Source: Bacteroidales bacterium (GTDB taxonomy: Bacteria > Bacteroidota > Bacteroidia > Bacteroidales > P3). From it: a DNA stretch of 55,567 nt. Positions 44,137 to 53,242 of the stretch are shown here, in pieces. The translations under genes were made by a program, and so were the position numbers. Under the pieces are notes generated by a model. The model was not told the origin of the DNA. It saw nothing but the letters and a program-made list of their open reading frames with translations, and did not search any database. The DNA lies in contig JAKSMR010000018.1 in the NCBI GenBank assembly GCA_024400495.1, positions 1-55,567 on the forward strand, given 5' to 3'. Each line of letters opens with the position of its first letter. Position 1 is the stretch's first letter.

Positions 44137-44157
44137 GGTGGTTTGTTGGGTGTGTGG

Positions 44158-44799
44158 TTATACTATGAACGGATTGCCCAGCATCTCCTCGCGGATCGAG
44201 CTGCAGTCGGCATGACCGGGGAGCACCATGGTGTCGGCGGGGAGGGTGAAGAGCTTGGTCTTGATGCTGTTGAGGAGCACGTCGTAGTCTCCTCCGGCGA
44301 GGTCGGTACGGCCTATGCTCATGCGGAAAAGGGCGTCGCCGGTAATCACGATGCCTTCTTCTTCGAGGTAGAAGGACATGCTTCCCGGGCAATGGCCGGG
44401 TGTGTAGAGGCACTTGATTCTGCCGTTGCCGAGCTCAATCACCTCGTCGTCTGCAATGTAGTTGTGAGGCAAGGTGTCGAGGCGGTTGACGGAGAAGCCG
44501 ATCAGTCTGCCGAGGTTGGGGGCTGTCTCCAGGAAAGGACGGCTGTCCTTGTGTGTGGTGACGGGCAGGTTGTACAGAGTGCAGACCTTCTCGAGGCCGC
44601 ACACGTGGTCGGTATGCGCATGGGTGAGCAGCACCAGGGTGGGGGTGAGGCCCTCGTTGCGGATGAGGTTCTCCATCTGCAGGTACTCCTGTGTGTATTC
44701 CATACAGGGGTCTACGATGGCACATTGCTTGGTCTCCTCGTCGATGATGAGGTAGCAGTTGGTCTGATAGTGGTTGAATGCAAATTGCTTAACCTTCAT
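44158..44799 (-). CDS. MBL-fold metallo-hydrolase (glyoxalase II-like)
   Basis: 213 residues. The metal motif is His60-Ala-His62-Thr-Asp64-His65, with further ligands in YTPGHCPGSMSFY (His134, approximate) and VITGDALF, and the final His in VLPGHADCS. The short length and lack of the C-terminal substrate domain place it with the small hydroxyacylglutathione-hydrolase-like group rather than true GloB. The substrate is unknown. It is followed by ung. Confidence 0.92.
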   Translation of the reverse strand: MKVKQFAFNHYQTNCYLIIDEETKQCAIVDPCMEYTQEYLQMENLIRNEGLTPTLVLLTHAHTDHVCGLEKVCTLYNLPVTTHKDSRPFLETAPNLGRLIGFSVNRLDTLPHNYIADDEVIELGNGRIKCLYTPGHCPGSMSFYLEEEGIVITGDALFRMSIGRTDLAGGDYDVLLNSIKTKLFTLPADTMVLPGHADCSSIREEMLGNPFIV

Positions 44800-44823
44800 G
44801 GTTGATGTGTTGTTAGGACTGTT

Positions 44824-44862
44824 GGCCTGGAAGTAGGGAGTGTTGTCCCGGTCTTCCAGGCC
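44824..44862 (-). other. Stem-loop between lysS and the MBL hydrolase
   Basis: GGCCTGGAAG (44824-44833) pairs perfectly with CTTCCAGGCC (44853-44862) around 19 bases. It starts 19 bp beyond the lysS stop. No U-run follows, so termination is uncertain. Confidence 0.5.
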
Positions 44863-44880
44863 GTCAGTCTTATGGCCTTT

Positions 44881-46614
44881 TTATCCGTTGATCCAGCCTT
44901 CGAGAGTCTCTTTCTGGAGGGCGGGGACGTCGAGTTTCAGTTTCTTGCGGAGGCCGCCGAGGTCGTTGAAGAGCTTGTTGGCGTTAGCTTCCTTCAGCTG
45001 GGCGATGGTGTTGATGCCGGCTTTGCGCAGGGCGGGAACCCAAGCGGCTTCTACGCCATGGGCGACAAACTCCTCGTCGGTAGTGACGGTAGGTTTCTTT
45101 TCGGGACGCATCTGGGGGAAGAAGAGGACGTCCTGGATGCTCTCCTGGTCGGTCATCATCATCACGAGACGGTCGATGCCGATGCCCATACCCGAGGTGG
45201 GAGGCATACCGAACTCAAGGGCGCGGACGAAGTCCATGTCGATGAACATAGCCTCGTCGTCGCCTTTCTCGCTCAGGCGCAGCTGCTCCTGGAAGCGGCC
45301 CAGCTGGTCGATGGGGTCGTTGAGCTCGCTGTAGGCGTTGGCCAGCTCTTTTCCGTTGACGAAGAGCTCGAAACGCTCGGTAAGCTCGCTGTTGTCGCGA
45401 TGGCGCTTGCAGAGGGGCGACATCTCGATGGGGTAGTCGGTAACGAAGGTGGGCTGGATGAGCAGCGGTTCGCACTTCTCGCCGAAGATGGCGTCGATAA
45501 GCTTGCCCTTGCCCATGGTGTCGTCGATCTCGACGTTGAGTTTCTTACAGGTCTCGCGCAGCTCCTCTTCGGTCATGCCGCCGACCTCGTAGCCGGTCTG
45601 TTCCTTGATGAGCTCGCACATGGGGGCGCGACGGAAGGGGCCGCCGAAGTCGATCTCGTTGCCCCAGACCTTGATCTTGGTGGTGCCATGAAGGGCCATG
45701 GCGATGCGGCCGAGCATCTTCTCTACGAAGTCCATCATCCAGTTGTAGTCCTTGTAGGCTACGTAGATCTCCATGCAGGTGAACTCGGGGTTGTGGGTGC
45801 GGTCCATGCCTTCGTTACGGAAGTTGCGGGAGAACTCATACACGCCGGGATAGCCGCCCACGATGAGGCGTTTCAGATAAAGCTCGTCGGCAATACGGAG
45901 GTAGAGGTCGATGTCGAGGCTGTTGTGGTGGGTGATGAAAGGACGTGCTGCTGCTCCTCCGGGGATAGGCTGGAGGACGGGGGTCTCTACCTCGAGGTAG
46001 CCCTGCTCGTTGAAGAAGTCGCGCATGGTGTTGATGATCTTGGCACGTTGCACGAAGGTCTCGCGGACGTGGGGGTTCACGATCAGGTCGACATAGCGCA
46101 TGCGGTAGCGTTGCTCGGCGTCGGTGAAGGCGTCGAACACCTGGCCGTCCTTCTCTTTCACGATAGGCAGAGGACGAAGCGACTTGCTGAGAACCTTCAG
46201 GCTCTTTACGTGGATTGAGATCTCGCCCATCTGGGTGACGAAGACGTAACCCGTTACGCCGATGATGTCGCCGATGTCGAGCAGACGTTTGAAGACGGTG
46301 TTGTAGAGGGTCTTGTCCTCTTCGGGGCAGATCTCATCGCGCTTGATGTAAAGCTGGATGCGACCATAGCTGTCCTGCAGCTCCACGAAAGAGGCGGCGC
46401 CCATGATGCGGCGGCTCATGATGCGGCCGGCGATGCTCACGTTCTGGAAAGGCAGTTCTGTGCCTTCGGGAGCCTCCTTGGGGAAGGTCTTCTGGATTTC
46501 GGTAGAGGTGGCGTTCACCTCATAAAGGTTTGCGGGATAGGGGTTGATGCCGAGTTTCTTGAGCTCTTCGAGCGAATTGCGGCGGATTTGTTCTTGTTCA
46601 CTAAGTTCTGCCAT
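44881..46614 (-). CDS. lysS: Lysyl-tRNA synthetase, class II
   Basis: 577 residues. The N-terminal anticodon-binding OB domain (about 55-160) has VSIAGRIMSRRIMGAASFVELQD. The class II core shows motif 2 (FRNEGMDRTHNPEF) and motif 3 (GMGIGIDRLVMMM). Beyond motif 3 there is an extension of about 70 residues (about 505-577, TIAQLKEANANKLFNDLGG) that resembles a helix-hairpin-helix module and is usual in Bacteroidales LysRS. A TATCTTTG box lies upstream at 46687-46694. Confidence 0.97.
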   Translation of the reverse strand: MAELSEQEQIRRNSLEELKKLGINPYPANLYEVNATSTEIQKTFPKEAPEGTELPFQNVSIAGRIMSRRIMGAASFVELQDSYGRIQLYIKRDEICPEEDKTLYNTVFKRLLDIGDIIGVTGYVFVTQMGEISIHVKSLKVLSKSLRPLPIVKEKDGQVFDAFTDAEQRYRMRYVDLIVNPHVRETFVQRAKIINTMRDFFNEQGYLEVETPVLQPIPGGAAARPFITHHNSLDIDLYLRIADELYLKRLIVGGYPGVYEFSRNFRNEGMDRTHNPEFTCMEIYVAYKDYNWMMDFVEKMLGRIAMALHGTTKIKVWGNEIDFGGPFRRAPMCELIKEQTGYEVGGMTEEELRETCKKLNVEIDDTMGKGKLIDAIFGEKCEPLLIQPTFVTDYPIEMSPLCKRHRDNSELTERFELFVNGKELANAYSELNDPIDQLGRFQEQLRLSEKGDDEAMFIDMDFVRALEFGMPPTSGMGIGIDRLVMMMTDQESIQDVLFFPQMRPEKKPTVTTDEEFVAHGVEAAWVPALRKAGINTIAQLKEANANKLFNDLGGLRKKLKLDVPALQKETLEGWING

Positions 46615-46686
46615 GATATATTATTTTTTTAATTATCAAAGTATTGTACGGATGCACGCGCGTCTGTCGCGCAGTACACCAAAAGG

Positions 46687-46694
46687 CAAAGATA
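46687..46694 (-). promoter_or_regulatory. lysS -7 box
   Basis: On the minus strand TATCTTTG, 72 bp before the lysS ATG at 46614. The -33 element is not clear. The leader contains a short GC-rich palindrome (ACTGCGCGACAGACGCGCGT). Confidence 0.55.
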
Positions 46695-47198
46695 CGAATT
46701 TATTTTGGATTATAAATAAATATTGTCACGTTGCGCAAAAAATGATGCATCCTTTCTTTCTGCTCCGGTTTTGTTTTGTTTGTCAATTTTAGACTGTGTG
46801 TTGTTTTGGATATTTAGACATATATTGTCATTTCGTCTTGTCGTATAGGTCGGATAACAAGGTCCTCTATCCGACTATGTGGCGGGCAAGGAAGAGGCGA
46901 TAAAGGATATGGTAGGCAGTATGTAGCGCCTAGAATTGTGGGCGCTACATAGGCGCTACCCTCTGGAATGGTAGGCGCTAGGTGCTCTTTGTCCATAGCT
47001 TCCTGTATGGTTGACGGCCGACTAGAAGACCTGGGTCGGGCTTGGGGGATTCCGTTGGAGTGCTCGTTTCAGAGCCAAAACTTCTTGATGTTTTTTGTTT
47101 GGTTGGTCCTCGGCTTCTTCTTGTCGTTTTTTTTATGGGGTTTATCGGTCCCTTTTGCTCATTCGTTAAAAGGTTTTCAACATATGTTGATATTTTTT
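46695..47198. other. Intergenic region with 11-bp array
   Basis: No gene is seen between lysS and the decarboxylase operon apart from the repeat array at 46912-46988. Short frames on both strands are without motifs. Confidence 0.5.
46912..46988. repeat. 11-bp tandem array, seven units
   Basis: Units start at 46912, 46923, 46934, 46945, 46956, 46967 and 46978. GTAGCGCCTAG is followed by AATTGTGGGCG, then CTACATAGGCG; later AATGGTAGGCG follows a unit ending CTGG. The series closely parallels the array at 25572-25637, 21 kb away. Confidence 0.8.
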
Positions 47199-47230
47199 TT
47201 TGCGTATATAAAATAGTATTTGTATTTTTG
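47199..47230 (+). promoter_or_regulatory. Candidate promoter of the decarboxylase operon
   Basis: TTTG at 47199-47202, a 20-bp spacer, TATTTTTG at 47223-47230. The ATG of the first gene is 148 bp downstream, leaving a sizeable AT-rich leader. Other TATTTTG-like boxes lie nearby, so the exact site is uncertain. Confidence 0.5.
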
Positions 47231-47377
47231 TATTTTGTAGAAAGGTATGCTAGTGCTGATAATGAGCGAATTAGTTCTAGAACTGCCTCTAAAAAGTTGT
47301 TAAAATCATTTTAACATTCCCTATTTGGTGTGTTAAAATGGGTTATAAAATGAAGAATAATAAAAATAAATAACATT

Positions 47378-48937
47378 ATGGCATTTGAAGACAAAATCAA
47401 AGAACTTCTCGACAAGAGAAGCGAAGCCCGAATCGGCGGTGGCCAAAAGGGTATTGATAAGCAGCACGAACAGGGTAAACTGACTGCTCGCGAGCGTATT
47501 GCACTCCTTCTTGACGAAGGTTCGTTCGAGGAATTCGATATGTTCCTCACCCATCGTTGCATGAATTTCGACATGCAGAAGAAATCGTTCCTCGGCGACG
47601 GTGTTGTTACCGGCTACGGTACCATCAACGGCCGCCAGGTTTATGTGTTCGCTCAGGACTTTACCGTATTCGCCGGCTCTTTGAGCGAGACGATGTCCCT
47701 CAAGATCTGCAAGGTCATGGACCAGGCTATGAAGGTAGGCGCTCCCGTTATCGGTCTTAACGACTCTGGCGGAGCCCGTATCCAGGAGGGCTGCAACTCC
47801 CTCGCTGGCTTTGGTGAAATCTTCGAGCGCAATATCCTCGCGTCTGGCGTAATCCCCCAGATCAGCGCCATCTTCGGCCCCTGCGCCGGCGGTTCCGTAT
47901 ACAGCCCCGCTCTTACCGACTTCATCTTCATGAGCAAGGAAAACAGCTACATGTTCCTTACCGGTCCTAAGGTTGTGAAGACCGTTACCGGCGAAGATGT
48001 GACTGTTGACAAACTCGGCGGCGCCATGGTCCACGCTACCAAGAGCGGCGTAGCTCACTTCGTGGGCGATACCGAAGAAGAGACTCTGAACATGATCCGC
48101 GAGCTCATCGGATACATCCCCTCCAACAACTTCGAGGAGGCTCCTCTCGTTCCTACCAACGACCCCATCGACCGTCTTGAGGATGGTCTCAACAGCATCG
48201 TTCCTGAGAACCCCAACGCTCCCTACGACGTAAAAGACATCATCCATGCTATCGTCGACGACGGCCAGTTCTTCGAGGTTCACGCTCGTTGGGCTACCAA
48301 CATCGTTGTCGGTCTGGCTCACATGGGCGGCATGACCGTAGGTATCGTGGCCAACCAGCCTAAGTCTATGGCAGGTGTGCTCGACAGCAACGCCAGCCGC
48401 AAGGGCGCACGCTTCGTACGCTTCTGCGACGCCTTCAATATTCCTCTCGTCACCCTCGTCGACGTTCCCGGCTTCCTCCCCGGCACCGGCCAGGAGTACC
48501 AGGGCGTTATCGACCATGGCGCAAAACTGCTCTTCGCCTATGGCGAGGCTACCGTTCCCAAGATCGCCGTTACCCTCCGCAAGAGCTATGGTGGCGCTCA
48601 CATCGTGATGAGCTGCAAGCAGCTGCGTTCCGACATCAACTACGCATGGCCTACCGCTCAGATCGCCGTTATGGGTGCTAGTGGTGCCGTAGAGGTGCTC
48701 CAGGGCCGCGCTCTCAAAGAGATTACCGATCCCGAAGAGAAGGCTAAGTTCATCGCCGAGAAAGAAAAAGAATACAACGACCAGTTCGCAAATCCCTACT
48801 ACGCAGCCCGTTTCGGCTATGTTGACGACGTTATTGAACCTCGCAACACCCGTTTCCGCGTGATCCGTGCCCTCCAGTGCCTGGCTAACAAGAAAGAGAG
48901 CCTGCCTATGAAGAAGCACAACAACATCCCTCTGTAG
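47378..48937 (+). CDS. mmdA: Methylmalonyl-CoA decarboxylase / acyl-CoA carboxylase carboxyltransferase subunit
   Basis: 519 residues. The carboxyltransferase subunit that moves CO2 between an acyl-CoA and biotin. The N-terminal crotonase-like domain has [21 protein letters not shown] and [13 protein letters not shown]. The C-terminal domain has [23 protein letters not shown] and [13 protein letters not shown]. It is first in an operon with OadG-like, biotin-carrier and OadB-like genes, so here it most likely decarboxylates (S)-methylmalonyl-CoA to propionyl-CoA and drives sodium export, a known energy-conserving step in propionate-forming Bacteroidota. Confidence 0.95.
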   Translation: MAFEDKIKELLDKRSEARIGGGQKGIDKQHEQGKLTARERIALLLDEGSFEEFDMFLTHRCMNFDMQKKSFLGDGVVTGYGTINGRQVYVFAQDFTVFAGSLSETMSLKICKVMDQAMKVGAPVIGLNDSGGARIQEGCNSLAGFGEIFERNILASGVIPQISAIFGPCAGGSVYSPALTDFIFMSKENSYMFLTGPKVVKTVTGEDVTVDKLGGAMVHATKSGVAHFVGDTEEETLNMIRELIGYIPSNNFEEAPLVPTNDPIDRLEDGLNSIVPENPNAPYDVKDIIHAIVDDGQFFEVHARWATNIVVGLAHMGGMTVGIVANQPKSMAGVLDSNASRKGARFVRFCDAFNIPLVTLVDVPGFLPGTGQEYQGVIDHGAKLLFAYGEATVPKIAVTLRKSYGGAHIVMSCKQLRSDINYAWPTAQIAVMGASGAVEVLQGRALKEITDPEEKAKFIAEKEKEYNDQFANPYYAARFGYVDDVIEPRNTRFRVIRALQCLANKKESLPMKKHNNIPL

Positions 48938-48996
48938 GATTTGCTATTAATAAAATATTGTATTCAATAAAATACTGCTCTTAGACAATTAGAGAT

Positions 48997-50061
48997 ATGA
49001 ATAAACTTAAGAAAATCCTTTCCGCAAGCCTCCTCGTGTCGCTCCTCTTCATGGGTAGCGCCATGGCCCAGGGTGCCAAGGAGACCGCTCAGCCTGCCCC
49101 CGAGCAAGCTGCGGCTGCTGGCGAGGGTTGTCCCATGCATGCCGACGGCGCTATGATGCCTGTCGCTCCTATGGGAAACCTCGACTTCGCTTCCCAGAAG
49201 GCTTGCTTCGACCCCCAACTGGGAGTGTGTGCTGTCATCGACAGCATCGACAACTGCGTGGACGTGTTGATGCGCATCCAGAACGATGAGATCGATACCG
49301 TCATGCTCGCTTTCCGCTACTATGCAGATTCGATGAACGTGCGTCATCACCAGCGTGCGCTCTATGACGGCAAAGGCCGTCACGACCTTCCCTTCGTGCT
49401 CCGTCCCGTGAGCGTGAGCCTCATCGCCAAACGCCTCGTGGTGCTCTGCTCCTCCGAGAGAGACAGCTCCTATATCGCCGTTCTGAGCCTCTGCCCCGGA
49501 CATGTTGATACGGTCATCAACGACATTCCTCTCAAGCAGACCACCCTCGCACGTGTCGGCTTCGGCTGCTGCGCCTATGGCTTCGCTATCGATGCCGAGC
49601 GCAACGAGCTGATGGTTGCCGGCCGCAACGCTTTGGGATATGACTTTGTGAGCCTGCCCCTCGACAAAGGCCTCGAAGGCATCGCCGAAGGCAAGATGAC
49701 CCGCGTCCACTATCATGTGCCCAAACAGAGCGACAAGATCAAAGCCTCCGACCCTCATGGCTGGGGCTTGGCTTGTGTGGCTATCGGCGTTGTGTTCCTC
49801 GCCCTCTGCTGCATCGTGTTCTTCATCAAGATCGTCAGCACCTCCATCGCCCATTTCGAGAACAAGGGCAAGGTTGTCACCCCCGCTTCTGATCCCGATG
49901 CCGACGTCTATGCCGCTATCGCTGCTGCCATCCACCTCTACAACGAGGAGCAGCACGACGAAGAGCCTACCATCATCACCATCCAGAAGGTGGAGCGTAC
50001 ATGGACTCCTTGGAACGCCAAGTACATCAGCATGAACAAATATTTTACAAACAGAAAATAA
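48997..50061 (+). CDS. OadG/MmdD-type subunit with a large periplasmic N-terminal domain
   Basis: 354 residues, far longer than the roughly 80-120 of a plain gamma/delta subunit. A signal peptide (about 1-25) is followed by an Ala/Pro/Gln linker and CPMH at 45-48. A folded domain of about 185 residues (60-245) contains eight Cys or so and beta-strand-like segments (LIAKRLVVLCSSERD, YGFAIDAERNELMVAG). One TM helix (256-279) leads to the conserved cytoplasmic tail (AAIAAAIHLYNEE, WTPWNAKYI) that contacts the carboxyltransferase. The periplasmic domain is not one I recognise. Confidence 0.88.
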   Translation: MNKLKKILSASLLVSLLFMGSAMAQGAKETAQPAPEQAAAAGEGCPMHADGAMMPVAPMGNLDFASQKACFDPQLGVCAVIDSIDNCVDVLMRIQNDEIDTVMLAFRYYADSMNVRHHQRALYDGKGRHDLPFVLRPVSVSLIAKRLVVLCSSERDSSYIAVLSLCPGHVDTVINDIPLKQTTLARVGFGCCAYGFAIDAERNELMVAGRNALGYDFVSLPLDKGLEGIAEGKMTRVHYHVPKQSDKIKASDPHGWGLACVAIGVVFLALCCIVFFIKIVSTSIAHFENKGKVVTPASDPDADVYAAIAAAIHLYNEEQHDEEPTIITIQKVERTWTPWNAKYISMNKYFTNRK

Positions 50062-50112
50062 GGCGAGCAGGCGAATTGTTTCCCTATTCCCTAATCCCTA
50101 ACATATATCAAC

Positions 50113-50553
50113 ATGAAGACTTATAAATTCAAGATAAACGGCAACGATTACAATGTAGAGATCAAAGCCGTAGAAAATCAGGAGATGTCCATCGAGGTCA
50201 ACGGTGTTCACTACAACGTCACCATGGAGACCGAACTGGAGAAGAAACCCGTCATCGCTCGTCCCGTAGCCAAACCTCAGGTGGCTGCTGCCGCTACCGG
50301 CTCCGTACAGCGCACTGCCGCTCCCGCCAAGGCATCCAACGGCAACCGCGTCGTTGCTCCTCTGCCCGGCACCATCCTCGATGTGATGGTCAATGTAGGC
50401 GACACCGTGAAAGCTGGCCAGACCGTAGCTATCCTCGAGGCTATGAAGATGGAGAACTCCATCGAGGCCGACTGCGACGGCACCATCAAGGAAGTAGGCG
50501 TTCGCAAGGGCGACAGCGTCCTCGAAGGCGGCATGATTGTAGTAATCGGATAG
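50113..50553 (+). CDS. mmdC: Biotin carboxyl carrier protein of the decarboxylase
   Basis: 146 residues. The C-terminal biotinyl domain (about 78-146) has EAMKMEN with biotinylated Lys112, and the GTI and PLPGTILDVMV edges of the flattened barrel. An Ala/Pro-rich hinge (about 50-77) allows the domain to swing between the carboxyltransferase and the membrane decarboxylase. The N-terminal 45 residues form a small strand-rich region. It is 51 bp after the OadG-like gene. Confidence 0.95.
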   Translation: MKTYKFKINGNDYNVEIKAVENQEMSIEVNGVHYNVTMETELEKKPVIARPVAKPQVAAAATGSVQRTAAPAKASNGNRVVAPLPGTILDVMVNVGDTVKAGQTVAILEAMKMENSIEADCDGTIKEVGVRKGDSVLEGGMIVVIG

Positions 50554-50647
50554 TTTCTAGTTGCTGCTTCCGGACGGGAGAGGGGAGTGTCCCCCTTCCT
50601 GCCTCCGGCTGATAACTTCTAACTCTTAACCTTTAACTTATACGATA

Positions 50648-51817
50648 ATGAATATACTTGCAACAGGCGGCTTTGTGGAGTTTATGTCCACCCAGCTGCT
50701 GCAGTTTCTCCACTATACAGGCTTCGCTAACGTGACGTGGGGACATATCATCATGATTCTCATAGGCATGATCTTCATCTACCTCGGTATCAAGAAAGAG
50801 TTCGAGCCCCTGCTCCTCGTGCCTATCGGATTCGGTATCATCGTGGGAAATATCCCCTTCTTCCCTGGTCTCAAGACCGGTATCTATGAGAGTGGCTCTG
50901 TGCTGAATATCCTCTATCATGGTGTTCAGAACGGTTGGTATCCTCCTCTCATCTTCCTCGGAATCGGAGCTATGACCGACTTCTCGGCCCTGCTCTCCAA
51001 CCCCAAGCTTATGCTTATCGGAGCAGCTGCCCAGATAGGTATCTTTGCCGCATATATTGGTGCTCTTGCCCTCGGCTTCAGCCCTGCTGAGGCTGGCGCT
51101 ATCGGTATCATTGGCGGCGCCGACGGTCCTACCGCCATCTTTATCAGCTCCAAGCTCGCTCCCGATCTCATGGGTGCCATCGCCGTTTCGGCATACAGCT
51201 ACATGGCTCTCGTGCCCGTTATCCAGCCTCCCATCATGCGCTTGCTCACCACCGACAAAGAGCGCCGTATCCGCATGAAGGCTCCCCGTCAAGTCTCCAA
51301 GCTGGAGAAGATCCTCTTCCCCATCATCGGCTTCCTCTTCTGCGCCTTCATCGTTCCCACCGGTCTTCCTCTGCTCGGTATGCTCTTCTTCGGCAACCTG
51401 CTCAAGGAGAGTGGTGTCACCAAGCGACTCTCCGAGGTAGCCAGCAATGCTGTCATCAACACCTGCACGCTCCTCATCGGCATCACCGTAGGTGCCTCCA
51501 CCCAGGCTACCACCTTCCTCAGCGGACGTTCGGTACTCATCTTCGCTCTTGGCGCCTGCTCCTTCATCGTGGCTACCACCGTGGGTGTGCTCTTCGTGAA
51601 GTTCTTCAACCTCTTCCTCAAGGACGAGAACAAGATCAACCCCCTCATCGGCAACTCCGGCGTTAGTGCCGTCCCCGACAGCGCACGTGTCTCCAACAGC
51701 GTCGGTCTTGAATACGACAAGACCAACTACCTCCTCCAGCACGCCATGGGCCCCAATGTGGCCGGTGTTGTAGGAAGTGCCGTTGCTGCCGGTATCCTCC
51801 TCAGCTTCCTCTACTAG
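50648..51817 (+). CDS. mmdB: Sodium-translocating decarboxylase beta subunit
   Basis: 389 residues, about nine to eleven TM segments. It decarboxylates carboxybiotin and exports Na+. GGADGPTAIFISSKLAP, with the functional Asp159, and YSYMALVPVIQPPIMR are hallmarks of the OadB/MmdB/GcdB family. EFEPLLLVPIGFGIIVGN at the N-terminus is also conserved. It completes the operon and is followed by a strong terminator. Confidence 0.96.
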   Translation: MNILATGGFVEFMSTQLLQFLHYTGFANVTWGHIIMILIGMIFIYLGIKKEFEPLLLVPIGFGIIVGNIPFFPGLKTGIYESGSVLNILYHGVQNGWYPPLIFLGIGAMTDFSALLSNPKLMLIGAAAQIGIFAAYIGALALGFSPAEAGAIGIIGGADGPTAIFISSKLAPDLMGAIAVSAYSYMALVPVIQPPIMRLLTTDKERRIRMKAPRQVSKLEKILFPIIGFLFCAFIVPTGLPLLGMLFFGNLLKESGVTKRLSEVASNAVINTCTLLIGITVGASTQATTFLSGRSVLIFALGACSFIVATTVGVLFVKFFNLFLKDENKINPLIGNSGVSAVPDSARVSNSVGLEYDKTNYLLQHAMGPNVAGVVGSAVAAGILLSFLY

Positions 51818-51842
51818 AACGAAGACAGGACAATCCATCAGA

Positions 51843-51880
51843 AGAGAGCGGCAAAAAAAAATACGGCCGCTCTCTTTTTG
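51843..51880 (+). terminator. Intrinsic terminator of the decarboxylase operon
   Basis: AGAGAGCGGC (51843-51852) pairs perfectly with GCCGCTCTCT (51866-51875), followed by TTTTTG. It lies 26 bp past the mmdB stop. Confidence 0.93.
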
Positions 51881-52427
51881 ATTTTCGATGCGAAAGCCCA
51901 CCTTTTTGACTGGGTGATGGTCAAAAAATAGCCAGAGACAATGTTTTTTTTTATCTTTTTTTTGGCCTATCTGGACGGCTCTCTCCCCCTTGCTCTGTTC
52001 TCCGTTTCGCTCGGAGAGTCCGCTGGATTTTCCCTTGCTTAGCCCGCTAGGGGCCTTGGCTCCACTCCGGTCGCCGGCCTTTGGCTCTTCGCAATGCAGA
52101 TGACCTCTAAAAATTAGAAAAATGAGTAACATTAGCTTGAGCGTCTTGCTGTTTCTTTTTGGCGCTTCCAAGCGTAACCGCTTTTGCACACAAGACGTTA
52201 TTGCGGTTCGGCAAAATCAGCAAGCTGCTTCTGCTCTCACTCCGCAGATAACGGCGGCATATGGCACCGCTATGTACCTGCGCGCTTCCTCTCGGAATGG
52301 CTCAAAAATAAACTGCAATCCATCTCAATCTGATTATTAGAGGTCACCTACAGAAATAGCTCAACTGTCTAAGCCAAATCATATCAACATACCGTTCAAT
52401 CGTCATTAACACACCCCCTGATTCCTG
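51881..52427. other. Intergenic region with an inverted-repeat-flanked segment
   Basis: No supported gene. A 72-residue open frame (52122-52340) has no motif or start context. The segment 52099-52348 is bounded by inverted repeats and listed separately. Confidence 0.5.
52099..52348. repeat. 250-bp segment bounded by 19-bp inverted repeats
   Basis: GATGACCTCTAAAAATTAG (52099-52117) and CTGATTATTAGAGGTCACC (52330-52348) are imperfect inverted repeats sharing TGACCTCTAA. The interior is GC-richer than its surroundings and lacks a coding signal. A TTAGAGGTTGCC-like motif also occurs once at 16803-16814 without a partner. It might be a MITE or IS relic. Confidence 0.45.
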
Positions 52428-53000
52428 ATGAAAACCATTCTTTATATCCATGGATTCAACTCCGCAGGTACTAGCGCCAAAGCGGAGACTATCCGCTCGC
52501 AGTATCGCGACTGCAAGGTGCTCACGCCCACGTTGAACTACAAGGATTTCCCAGCCACCTTGAAGCTCATCTCCAACACCATCATGACCGGGAAGGTGGA
52601 TGTTGTTGTCGGAACCTCGTTGGGTGCTTTTTTCGCCCTCTACGGCGCTTGGAAGTTCAAGAAGAAGTGTGTGGCCATCAACCCCACCGTTTCGCCCTCT
52701 GCGACCTTGCAGCACGCGATAGGGGAGAATAGGAACTATGTCACCAAGGAGCGCTATATACTCCAGGAGCAGGACCTCCGCAAGTATGCCGAGTTTGAGA
52801 AGAAAGAATTCTCGAAAGTGGTCCCCGTGGATGCCGACACCATCTTCCTGCTCAGCGAAGAGGATGAGATGCTTGGCGACCATCACTATCTCGAGCAGCG
52901 GTTTCCCTCCTGTAGCAACTTCCAGTATTTTCCCGGCGTCAACCATCAGTTCTCCGCCCAGCGCCCCATCTTCGCCGCCATCGACGACCTGCTGAAGTAG
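52428..53000 (+). CDS. YqiA/YcfP-type alpha/beta hydrolase
   Basis: 190 residues. The start ILYIHGFNSAGTSAKAETI holds the oxyanion HGF motif. The nucleophile Ser is in VVGTSLGAFFALYGA (G-T-S-L-G, about residue 66), and late FLLSEEDEML and FPGVNHQF segments place the acid and His. This is the small esterase family UPF0227/YqiA. The substrate is unknown. The ATG at 52428 follows the non-coding segment, and no promoter is obvious. Confidence 0.9.
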   Translation: MKTILYIHGFNSAGTSAKAETIRSQYRDCKVLTPTLNYKDFPATLKLISNTIMTGKVDVVVGTSLGAFFALYGAWKFKKKCVAINPTVSPSATLQHAIGENRNYVTKERYILQEQDLRKYAEFEKKEFSKVVPVDADTIFLLSEEDEMLGDHHYLEQRFPSCSNFQYFPGVNHQFSAQRPIFAAIDDLLK

Positions 53001-53067
53001 GTGATGGTATGAAAAAAGCAAGGTAAAAAAAAGAAGGCCTGCCGTATTGGCAAGCCTTTTTGTTTCG

Positions 53068-53141
53068 TACCGCATAAGGGAGTCGAACCCTTGATCTCCG
53101 CCGTGAGAGGGCGGCGTCCTGGACCACTAGACGAATGCGGC
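53068..53141 (-). tRNA. tRNA-Glu (CTC)
   Basis: A 74-base cloverleaf on the minus strand. The acceptor stem GCCGCAT pairs with ATGCGGT (one G-U), discriminator A, no encoded CCA. The anticodon stem CCGCC/GGCGG encloses the loop CTCTCAC, anticodon CTC at 53107-53105. The T-arm AAGGG-TTCGACT-CCCTT is perfect. It reads GAG codons, which are common in the genes here. The promoter is at 53165-53195. Confidence 0.95.
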
Positions 53142-53164
53142 AGTTTTTCTCTCGAAATCGGGTG

Positions 53165-53195
53165 CAAAAGTACTAACTTTTTTTGATATGGCAAA
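53165..53195 (-). promoter_or_regulatory. tRNA-Glu promoter
   Basis: On the minus strand TTTG (53195-53192), a 19-bp spacer, TACTTTTG (53172-53165). The mature tRNA begins 24 bases downstream. Confidence 0.8.
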
Positions 53196-53242
53196 ATTTT
53201 TCTTCTGCTATTTTTGTTGCGTCTCTTTCTTGTTGTTTGTTA

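Noticed and set aside
50633-52189. A 518-residue minus-strand frame opposite mmdB and beyond
   Set aside because: Most of it is antisense to mmdB, and the rest crosses the operon terminator. The composition (Gly/Glu/Asp/His) is that of a shadow frame.
52122-52340. 72-residue ORF
   Set aside because: No motif, no start context, and it lies inside an inverted-repeat-bounded segment.
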